DNA of 64,000 bases from JBGRQA01 sp041725895 (GTDB lineage Bacteria; Bacteroidota; Bacteroidia; Bacteroidales; Marinifilaceae): assembly GCA_041725895.1 (NCBI GenBank), contig JBGRQA010000017.1, positions 57,362 through 121,361 of the forward strand, written 5' to 3'. The notes under the pieces are model-generated. The model saw nothing but the letters and a program-made list of their open reading frames with translations. It searched no databases and was not told the origin of the DNA. The position numbers were made by a program, and so were the translations under genes. Below, one piece after another: positions 32,352 to 39,636 of this stretch; the stretch's first letter is position 1; each line of letters starts with the position of its first letter.

Positions 32352-34337
32352 TTGGAATCAAAGAAGAAATCCATTCGTAATGTAGGGATTCTTGCGCATG
32401 TTGATGCCGGGAAAACTACTCTTACTGAACATTTACTATATCGAAGCGGAGCGATTCGTCGTCTGGGAGATGTGGATAAAGGAACCACCCAAAGTGATAG
32501 CATTGATGTGGAAAAGGAGCGGGGCATTTCCGTTCGTCTTTCTCATGTTTCGCTTGATTGGGATGGTATGCTGTATAATTTGATTGATACACCGGGGCAC
32601 GTTGATTTTTCTGCAGATGTGGAATATTCATTGCGAGCTATTGATGGCGCAATTATTCTTGTGTCTGCGGTTGAGGGGGTTCAGGCCCATACCACTTCCC
32701 TGTTGAAAGCTGTACATGAATTGGGTTTGCCGGCTATTGTCTTTATTAACAAGATCGATCGGGCCGGGGCAGATGTTGAAGCTGTTTTGGAGGAATTGCG
32801 GAAGGAAATTCCACTTCCCTTTGTTCCCATGCAAGTAGCCGAGGGTGAAGGATTGGGCGGCGTGTCCGTGCATTCTTTGGATGAGGAGAGCTCCCGAATG
32901 CAATATCCTGAAGTTTGGGATCAGTGTCAGGAATTGGTTGCCGAAATGGATGAGGAGTTGTTGGAGAAATATTTTGAACAGGGAGAATTACAGTTTGAAG
33001 AGTTTCGGGCTGCTCTGATTCAATCTACAAAGAAAGCCAAAGCCATCCCCGTTTTAATGGGGGCTGCCAAATTGGATTTAGGGATGGAGGAGCTGATGGA
33101 TTGCGTTGGGCATTTTCTTCCCGAACCTGTTGGGGAGGAAAAAGAAGCCTTGTCGGCAGTAGTTTACAAGGTAGAGCCAGATAAAGTGATGGGAAAAGTG
33201 GCGAGTGTTCGTGTTTTTCAGGGAATGTTGAAGAACCGGATGAGTGTATGGAATGCCACCCAGGGGCTGGAGGAAAAAATTACGCGAATAACTAAAGGTT
33301 ACAATCAGTGTATTGAGGTTTGTGACGAATTAGGACCGGGGGAGGTTGGTTTGTTGACTGGTTTGTCTGAGGTCCATACGGGAGATGTGCTTGGTGCGGA
33401 ATTGTTTTCCAATGGCAGTTGTCAGATGGACACTCCATTGTTAACTGTTCGGGTTGAACCAAGGGGAGATAAAGACTACCCGGTGCTGGCTGAAGCTTTA
33501 CAGGTCTTGAATGCAGAAAATCCAATGCTCAACCTTAAATGGTTGAAGGGGGAAAAGGAATTGCACATCCAGGTGATGGGGAAGATTCAGGTTGAAATCC
33601 TGGAGAAGATTCTGGAAACCCGTTTTGGAATAGAGAGTAATTTTACCCAACCCAGTGTTATTTATAAGGAAACACCTGTTTGTTCAGGAGAGGGGTATGA
33701 AAGATATACTATGCCAAAGCCTTGTTGGGCTGTGGTAAAATTCCGGATTGAACCGGGAGAGCGAGGATCGGGAGTTGTTTTTGAATCTCGGGTATCGGTA
33801 AACGATATCGCCCGCAAATATCAACATGAAGTGGAGCGAACGATTCCCAAAGCTTTGGAGCAGGGAATTAAAGGATGGGAGGTTACCGATTTGAAAATTA
33901 CCCTTACCGAAGGAGAGGATCATGTGATGCATTCGCGTCCTGGTGATTTTTGTGTTGCTACTCCAATGGGAGTAATGAATGGTTTGGTAAATACCGATAC
34001 CAAATTACTGGAACCCATTCTCAATTTTAGGATTGTAGCGGCCAGGGATCTATTGGGAACCATAGCCGGCGATTTAACCCGGATGCGGGCAAGGTTTGCC
34101 AATCCTGAATTTTATCAGGATAATTTTATTTTGAAAGGGGAAGTTCCTTTGGCTACCTCAATGGATTATTCCATTCAGTTTAATTCGCGAACCGGAGGGA
34201 AAGGGAAGTTTATGACCTCATTTTCCGGCTACCAGGATTGTCCCCAGGGGGAGGGCGAATGTCGTGAATATCGGGGAATCAGTCCTCTTGATCGTTCCAA
34301 ATGGATTCTGAAAGCCCGGAAAGCCATACAGGAGTAA
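32352..34337 (+). CDS. EF-G/TetM-family translation GTPase
   Basis: A 661-residue translational GTPase. The G domain has VGILAHVDAGKTTLTEHLLY (G1), RGISVR (G2), LIDTPGHVDF (G3), FINKIDRAG (G4) and a plausible G5 near residue 235 (LMGAAK). EF-G domains II-V follow, ending near the GGKGKFMTSFSGYQDC segment typical of domain V. Length and the cysteine-containing end match Tet(M)/Tet(Q)-like ribosomal protection proteins and their chromosomal relatives better than EF-G (about 690-700 residues). Tetracycline resistance should not be assumed. The only in-frame start after the stop at 32337 is TTG at 32352. Confidence 0.8.
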   Translation: MESKKKSIRNVGILAHVDAGKTTLTEHLLYRSGAIRRLGDVDKGTTQSDSIDVEKERGISVRLSHVSLDWDGMLYNLIDTPGHVDFSADVEYSLRAIDGAIILVSAVEGVQAHTTSLLKAVHELGLPAIVFINKIDRAGADVEAVLEELRKEIPLPFVPMQVAEGEGLGGVSVHSLDEESSRMQYPEVWDQCQELVAEMDEELLEKYFEQGELQFEEFRAALIQSTKKAKAIPVLMGAAKLDLGMEELMDCVGHFLPEPVGEEKEALSAVVYKVEPDKVMGKVASVRVFQGMLKNRMSVWNATQGLEEKITRITKGYNQCIEVCDELGPGEVGLLTGLSEVHTGDVLGAELFSNGSCQMDTPLLTVRVEPRGDKDYPVLAEALQVLNAENPMLNLKWLKGEKELHIQVMGKIQVEILEKILETRFGIESNFTQPSVIYKETPVCSGEGYERYTMPKPCWAVVKFRIEPGERGSGVVFESRVSVNDIARKYQHEVERTIPKALEQGIKGWEVTDLKITLTEGEDHVMHSRPGDFCVATPMGVMNGLVNTDTKLLEPILNFRIVAARDLLGTIAGDLTRMRARFANPEFYQDNFILKGEVPLATSMDYSIQFNSRTGGKGKFMTSFSGYQDCPQGEGECREYRGISPLDRSKWILKARKAIQE

Positions 34338-34459
34338 TTGCAGCTTCTGGTTCTCATCAAAAAGAAAGATAAAATCTTTGTTTCAAAGGTTGTGTTTTCT
34401 TTGAGAAATAAAGTGAAAAAGTTGTATTTTCAGGTTATTGATTCAAAACTTAAAATGAA

Positions 34460-34870
34460 ATGATTCAACAGGTAGAATTTGAATTGCCCGAACACCCCAG
34501 AGGTTTTCACCTGGTAACCTCTCAGATTTTGAGTAAATTGCCCAATTTGCCGGAGACTGGTATGGTCCATCTTTTTTTGAAACATACCTCTGCAGGATTG
34601 ACCATTAATGAGAACGCCGATCCCTCTGTTCGTGATGATTTTGAAAGTATCATGAATCGGCTGGTAAAGGAGAATGAGTCCTACTATACGCATACCCTGG
34701 AGGGTGCCGATGATATGCCGGCGCATGTCAAATCTTCGTTGCTGGGACCAAGTTTAACGCTCCCTGTTTCAAGACATCGGTTGAATTTGGGCACCTGGCA
34801 GGGAATTTATCTTTGCGAATTCAGAAATTCAGGAGGTCGCAGAAAAATTGTGGCTACCATTTACGGATAA
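34460..34870 (+). CDS. YjbQ/UPF0047 family protein
   Basis: A 136-residue protein of the YjbQ family, trimeric metal-binding proteins for which a weak thiamine-phosphate synthase activity has been reported. Conserved segments are present: HTSAGLTINENADPSVRDDF, DDMPAHVKSSLLG and LGTWQGIYLCEFR. The gene follows the GTPase by 122 bases on the same strand, and the two may be cotranscribed. It is convergent with the aminopeptidase P gene, from which it is separated by a multi-hairpin repeat element. Confidence 0.88.
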   Translation: MIQQVEFELPEHPRGFHLVTSQILSKLPNLPETGMVHLFLKHTSAGLTINENADPSVRDDFESIMNRLVKENESYYTHTLEGADDMPAHVKSSLLGPSLTLPVSRHRLNLGTWQGIYLCEFRNSGGRRKIVATIYG

Positions 34871-34878
34871 GAAAAAGT

Positions 34879-35005
34879 GGGTGTCCAAGAATGAAACTTC
34901 CTGTCATTCTGAACTAGTTTCAGAATCTGTTAACTAATAGTAATGAGATCCTGAAATAAATTCAGGATGACATGTATTCGAGATTTTTATCATTCTTGGA
35001 CACCC
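34879..35005. repeat. Multi-hairpin palindromic element (REP- or MITE-like)
   Basis: The ends GGGTGTCCAAGAATGA and TCATTCTTGGACACCC form a perfect 16-bp inverted repeat 127 bases across. Inside are two more hairpins, ATTCTGAA/TTCAGAAT and ATCCTGAA/TTCAGGAT. The left arm TGTCATTCTGAA also pairs with TTCAGGATGACA on the right, so the element can fold as one long branched structure. It fills almost the whole gap between the convergent YjbQ and aminopeptidase genes. It could be a transcription terminator for both, a repetitive extragenic element, or a miniature transposon remnant; no second copy is seen in this window. Confidence 0.65.
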
Positions 35006-35019
35006 TCTTCTTGTATCTG

Positions 35020-36792
35020 TTAGATTGCAGCTGTTTTTCTTTGCAGCCATTTTCTGTGAGTTTCGTCTAAAAGGGGCGATAGTTTTTCAAAAACCGTTTG
35101 GTGGTAATTGTTCAGCCAGGTTCTTTCTTTTTCGGTTAGTAGATCCGTTTGAATGGCTCGGGTTTCGAAATGGCATAGTGTTAAGGTCTCAAAATCGAGA
35201 AACTCACCAAATTCACTTTCCTTATCCTCCTTGCAAAGAATCAGGTTTTCGTGTCGGATTCCATATTTGCCTTCGCGGTACAGACCCGGTTCGTTGGAGC
35301 TGATCATGCCTGGTAGAATGGCTTGTTCTTTGATCTCCTGTCGAATGCTTTGGGGGCCTTCATGTACATTTAGGAAGCAACCTACGCCATGCCCGGTGCC
35401 GTGCCCGTAGTTTCGGCCGTTTTCCCATAGTGGCTGGCGGGCCAGAATGTCAAGGTTGCACCCCCTTGTTCCTCTCGGAAATTTGGCCATAGATAGCTGA
35501 ATCATGCCTTTCAGAACAAGGGTGAAATCCGTTTTTTGCTCTTCACTTAGAGGGCCCAGCGGAATGGTGCGGGTGATATCAGTGGTTCCATTCAGGTATT
35601 GAGCACCGGAATCGATTAATACGAAGCTTTCCGCTTGGATTTCCACATCGGTTTCTATTGTAGAAGAGTAGTGAACGATGGCCCCATGTTCTCCGTAGCC
35701 CACAATGCTGTTGAAGCTTTCGCCCTTAAAATCTTCTTGCTGAGAGCGGAAATACTTCAGTTTTTCCATCATTGTTAGTTCTGTAATCTTTTCCGTTCCC
35801 AGATTCTGTTCCAGCCAATAGTAGAAATGGGTTAGGGCAACTCCATCCTTTACCATGGCCTGCTTCATTCCCTCAATTTCTGTGGAGTTCTTTTGGCTCT
35901 TCAGTAATTGTGAGGGATTTTCTCTTTCGATAATATTGGCGGAAATATGATCGTATATCTTTCGATTGGTGCGGGACTGGTCGATTAGAACGGTGGCAGA
36001 AGCAGGCAATTCTTCCAAATCGGAAAATATTTTCTCGTATTCTACAATCTCGATACCATCTTCTGAAAGCTCCTGAACCACCTGAAGGGGGACTTTTACC
36101 TCGTTAAGGTAGAGCCTGGTTGAATTCTTGTTGATCATAGCGTAGGCCACTACCACCGGATTGTAGTCAACGTCCTGCCCCCTTAGATTGAAAGTCCAGG
36201 CGATATCATCAAGACTGCCGATGAAATGGTAATCGGCTTCCAGTTTTTCCATTTCGGAACGAATTTCGGATAATTTTTCCGTTCTGGATTTGCCACAGTA
36301 CTGTAGGTCATGTGTGAACACCGGTGCATCAGGAATCTCAGGACGATTGGTCCAGATTTGATCCACCAGGTCGTAATCTCCTACGATATGAATATTTTTG
36401 TCTCCCAAACTGGATTTTAGATTTCTTGACAGGATAAGAGAAACGCATGCTCCATCAAATCCAACAGAAGTATCTTTGGAGAGGTTATTTAAAAGCCAAT
36501 CCTGAATGGCTGGCGTTTCGGGCAGTCCCAGTTTATAGAGTTCGATGCCACTATTTTCCAATTGGGTCTCCGCCTGAATAAAATAGCGGGAATCGGTCCA
36601 CAATCCGGCTGTGTTTTGGGTAACCACAACAGTACCGGCCGATCCGGTAAAACCGGAAATCCATTCCCGTGCAGTCCAGTGGGAAGGTACATATTCGCTC
36701 ATGTGAGGATCTGTACTGGGAATAATATAGGCTTGCAATTGTTTTTCCTCCATTAGCTTACGGAGAGCCGCAATGCGTTCGGGTATATCCAT
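35020..36792 (-). CDS. Aminopeptidase P family (Xaa-Pro) metallopeptidase
   Basis: A 590-residue M24B peptidase that removes an N-terminal residue before proline. The family's two N-terminal creatinase-like domains span residues 1-310, and the pita-bread catalytic domain follows. Metal ligands are visible: Asp in LIDSGAQYLNG, Asp in TTDITRT, His in GHGTGHGVGCFLNVHEGP, Glu in SNEPGLYREGKYGIRHENL and the final Glu near LCHFE. Length matches the long eukaryote-like Bacteroidota form. No signal peptide, so cytoplasmic. It would finish digestion of proline-containing peptides, which fits the peptide-uptake block downstream. Confidence 0.9.
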   Translation of the reverse strand: MDIPERIAALRKLMEEKQLQAYIIPSTDPHMSEYVPSHWTAREWISGFTGSAGTVVVTQNTAGLWTDSRYFIQAETQLENSGIELYKLGLPETPAIQDWLLNNLSKDTSVGFDGACVSLILSRNLKSSLGDKNIHIVGDYDLVDQIWTNRPEIPDAPVFTHDLQYCGKSRTEKLSEIRSEMEKLEADYHFIGSLDDIAWTFNLRGQDVDYNPVVVAYAMINKNSTRLYLNEVKVPLQVVQELSEDGIEIVEYEKIFSDLEELPASATVLIDQSRTNRKIYDHISANIIERENPSQLLKSQKNSTEIEGMKQAMVKDGVALTHFYYWLEQNLGTEKITELTMMEKLKYFRSQQEDFKGESFNSIVGYGEHGAIVHYSSTIETDVEIQAESFVLIDSGAQYLNGTTDITRTIPLGPLSEEQKTDFTLVLKGMIQLSMAKFPRGTRGCNLDILARQPLWENGRNYGHGTGHGVGCFLNVHEGPQSIRQEIKEQAILPGMISSNEPGLYREGKYGIRHENLILCKEDKESEFGEFLDFETLTLCHFETRAIQTDLLTEKERTWLNNYHQTVFEKLSPLLDETHRKWLQRKTAAI

Positions 36793-36985
36793 GGTAGATG
36801 AAATTTTGTAATTGTTTTCGGATTTAAATTTACAATAATCCTACAATGTATAAGCACGGGGAATGAAGATTTCCTGTTGAAATCATTTTTTTTTCAGTGT
36901 AGAAAGATGGTGGGGGCGTAAAATTTTCTTTTGTGAAAGGATATTCTGATTTGGAGCTATACCTTTGCCTGAAAATAGTTCGAAT

Positions 36986-38938
36986 ATGAAATTTCAAAAC
37001 AAATCCATCCTTATTGTTGGTGTTTTTATAATATTGAGTTTTGCAGTTGCAGCTTATTTTATTGGGGAGAAAATGACTCACACCGCCATGCGAATGAGTA
37101 ATGATCTTGCTGTTTCTTTTGCTCAGAACAGCTTTTTGGTTGTAAAGAATGAGCTGGAGGAGAGTGTTCAAACGGTGGATGCCTTGCAACGAGCGATTAA
37201 AAGGGAGCAAAACATACGAGAGCCGGAGAGTGAGGTTTTGAATAAGATTCTGAAGTCGGGGCTTATTTCCAAAAAGGAATTGGCTGGTACCTGGTTTGTT
37301 TTGGACAGTGGTGTGCGAAGTTCAAAAGGGTTGGATTTATCCAATAGTAAGTATTATCGCCGGGGAAAAGATGGAATTGTGGAAGAAACTCTTTCCTCTC
37401 AACATTTCGAATTGTACAAAGAGGTGAGAAGTAAAGGCTGGGAAATGATTTCCAATCCATACAAGATTCAGGATGGGGGATTGGTAATCTCCATTCTTGT
37501 TCCATTGCGGAATGAAAGTGAAATAATAGGAGTGGTGGGAATTGATTTGGATTTGTATCTTTTTCAGAAGCATTTCTACGATACCGAAGCTCTGGGTAAG
37601 GCCTATGTAATGATTGTTTCACCCCACGAATATTGCATAACTCATCCGGATGAGAAGCAGATTGGGAAAAAGATAACAACGGCTACGGATGGAGATATCA
37701 TTCGGCAGGTTTTACGAAGTGGAAAGGAGTTGAAGCGGGAAGTGCGGTCCGACTATTTAAAATTACCAGTGCTTCGGGTTTATCAGCCCATCCTGATAGA
37801 GAGGGGTTCGAAAAAATGGTTAATCGCTGTTAGTGTCCCATTGTTCAATGTTCAGGAGTCGGTTCATGAAATTCGAAATAACGTTGCCTTGATTGGTCTT
37901 ATTTCAGCCTTTCTCCTGATGATATTCCTGTACTTCTCCCAAAACCGATGGAAATATGAGTTTCTCAAGCGGCAAAAAGCCGAGGTTGGACGAAAAGAAG
38001 TGATGAGTAAGCTATCTTCAATTCTCGAAGGATCAGATCAAATCATGATTTTTTCAGTCGATATGAATGGGTGTTATACCAGTTTTAATAGTTTCCATAA
38101 AAATGAGATGCTGGAAAGAGAGGGGGCCGAAATACAGGTAGGGCAGAAATTCGTGGATGGATTTCGCGGTGAAATTGCCGGGGAAATGCAGCAATATCTG
38201 GAAAGAGCTTTGTATGGAGGACATTTTTTGGTGGAATACCAACGGAAGGGAATTCACTACCAGCAAATATTTAATGCTATTGTTGATGATAGCGGTCAAG
38301 TGGTAGGTGCCTCCAGTATCCGTTTTGATATTAGTGAGACCATTGAATTGCGTCACCGGGCTCAAAAGGAAAAGGAGGAAAAGGTAGAGGCGCAGTTGAA
38401 AAATTTGAAGAACCAGATCAATCCTCATTTTCTGTTCAATTCACTTAATTCTTTGTATGCCCTTGTGGATGAAGAACCGGATTTGGCTCGCCAGTTTGTT
38501 GTGAAACTATCCAAAGTGTATCGTTACCTACTGGATAGTAACAAAAGCAATCTGGTGTGTTTGAGTGATGAGTTGGAGTTTATGAAGCATTACCTGTTTC
38601 TGCAAAAAATCCGCTTTGGGGAGAACTTGCGTTTGGAAAATGAGATTTCCGAATCGAATCTGCACAAAAGAATTCCTTCGGTGGGGCTTCAGTCTCTCGT
38701 AGAAAATGCGATCAAACACAATGTAGTCACCTCTTCTCAACCGCTTACCATCAGGTTGTATGTTTCAGGGAACTGTCTGGTTGTGGAGAATCCTTACCAA
38801 CCACGACCTGATATAGGGCCGGTTTCCGGAACCGGCTTGAAGAATTTGGAGGCTCTCTATCGGTTTTTAGGTGGTCAGTTGCCTGTTTTTGGAATAGAGG
38901 ATGGTTCCTATCGGGTGAAACTCCCCATGCTTGATTAG
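36986..38938 (+). CDS. LytS-type sensor histidine kinase with extracellular Cache-like sensor
   Basis: A 650-residue membrane kinase. TM1 is at residues 7-26 (ILIVGVFIILSFAVAAYFIG). A periplasmic double-Cache-like region covers about 30-285 (WFVLDSGVRSSKGLDLSNSKYYRR; GVVGIDLDLYLFQKHF), and TM2 is at about 292-312 (VALIGLISAFLLMIFLYF). A PAS-like segment follows (350-445), then a His_kinase domain with QINPHFLFNSLNSLY (phospho-His481), ENAIKHN N-box and GTGLKNLEALY. Partners of this kinase type are LytTR regulators; one lies 8.3 kb downstream at 47245. A TTG at 36965 could extend it, but a TACCTTTG -7 box at 36960-36967 makes ATG 36986 more likely. Confidence 0.85.
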   Translation: MKFQNKSILIVGVFIILSFAVAAYFIGEKMTHTAMRMSNDLAVSFAQNSFLVVKNELEESVQTVDALQRAIKREQNIREPESEVLNKILKSGLISKKELAGTWFVLDSGVRSSKGLDLSNSKYYRRGKDGIVEETLSSQHFELYKEVRSKGWEMISNPYKIQDGGLVISILVPLRNESEIIGVVGIDLDLYLFQKHFYDTEALGKAYVMIVSPHEYCITHPDEKQIGKKITTATDGDIIRQVLRSGKELKREVRSDYLKLPVLRVYQPILIERGSKKWLIAVSVPLFNVQESVHEIRNNVALIGLISAFLLMIFLYFSQNRWKYEFLKRQKAEVGRKEVMSKLSSILEGSDQIMIFSVDMNGCYTSFNSFHKNEMLEREGAEIQVGQKFVDGFRGEIAGEMQQYLERALYGGHFLVEYQRKGIHYQQIFNAIVDDSGQVVGASSIRFDISETIELRHRAQKEKEEKVEAQLKNLKNQINPHFLFNSLNSLYALVDEEPDLARQFVVKLSKVYRYLLDSNKSNLVCLSDELEFMKHYLFLQKIRFGENLRLENEISESNLHKRIPSVGLQSLVENAIKHNVVTSSQPLTIRLYVSGNCLVVENPYQPRPDIGPVSGTGLKNLEALYRFLGGQLPVFGIEDGSYRVKLPMLD

Positions 38939-39111
38939 TAGGATGGGGGATTGGTATTTTTTGTGATTCTTTGCCGAATATTTCCGACCTGTTTTCTTAA
39001 CAGAGTAAGGATTGCCTCAGATCCAGTATAGAAATGGCTAAATGGATTGGTCCCGAAGTAAAAAGTTGCATGGTGAGGTCAGGAATAATGCCCCCTTCCT
39101 TTGATTTGTTC

Positions 39112-39300
39112 ATTTTCACGTTCTACTTTGTGTGCCTCGCGCCTTACCTTATTTGCCTCACCCTTCTTTTTGCATGCCTCACGCTCTCTTTTGCGTGCCT
39201 CACGCTTTACTTTGTTTGCATCACTCCATAATTAAGATGCCTCACGTGAGGCTCGACCGGTCAAGCGTGAGGAATGGCAAGTAGTCCGTGAGGCATAGTC
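39112..39300. repeat. 21-bp-periodic array of direct then inverted GCCTCAC motifs
   Basis: In the 698-base gap 38939-39636, TGCCTCAC-type motifs start at 39112 (degenerate), 39133, 39154, 39175, 39196, 39217 and 39238, exactly 21 bases apart, each followed by a T-rich tail. At the last copy the motif runs head-to-head into its inverse (palindrome GCCTCACGTGAGGC, 39239-39252). Three inverted GTGAGG copies continue at 39246, 39267 and 39288, also exactly 21 apart. Two helical turns per unit places all motifs on one face of the DNA. It may be a binding array for a regulator of the protease-SusCD block, or an RNA or coding repeat. Confidence 0.75.
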
Positions 39301-39437
39301 TATCAACCGTTCCAATCGTAGAGTATTCCATGTAGCATCTATAGCTGCTCGTTTGCATGCTGTAATTCAATATCTGTATCGGTATTTCGGAGTAAAGTGA
39401 CCGAAAAGACTTTTCAATGATGTCCTCCTTTGGGGAT

Positions 39438-39500
39438 TCACTCCCCCTTTTTTCCCTTTCACTCCCTATTTTTTCGGATTCACTCCCTCCGTTTTTCTTG
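39438..39500. repeat. Second 21-bp repeat array (TCACTCCC)
   Basis: Three copies of TCACTCCC start at 39438, 39459 and 39480, exactly 21 bases apart, each followed by a T-rich stretch. It shares period and style with the array at 39112-39300, but the phase differs and the motif is not the same. It lies 137-200 bases before the metalloprotease start. No promoter consensus is clear between it and the gene. Confidence 0.6.
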
Positions 39501-39636
39501 CCTAAACCAAAAAAATCACTTTTGTACCAGGTTCTGCAATCGAAAATAGCAAAGAGCCTTAAATTTTGGTTAATGGTTAGAGGAAGGATGCTGGACTTTG
39601 GGCAGCATCCTTACTTCAAACGACAAAACGAACTCG

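Noticed and set aside
32352..34337. Tetracycline resistance gene
   Set aside because: The protein belongs to the same GTPase family, but it lies in a chromosomal housekeeping setting without mobile DNA. Resistance cannot be claimed from sequence resemblance alone.
39034..39231. 65-codon ORF across the first 21-bp array, giving a CLTLxFA heptad repeat
   Set aside because: The frame exists only because the DNA repeat is 21 bp (a multiple of three) and lacks stops. The peptide is hydrophobic low complexity with no start signal. Treated as a DNA repeat.
39112..39500. CRISPR array
   Set aside because: The units are 21 bp with no distinct spacers, polarity changes midway and no cas genes are present.
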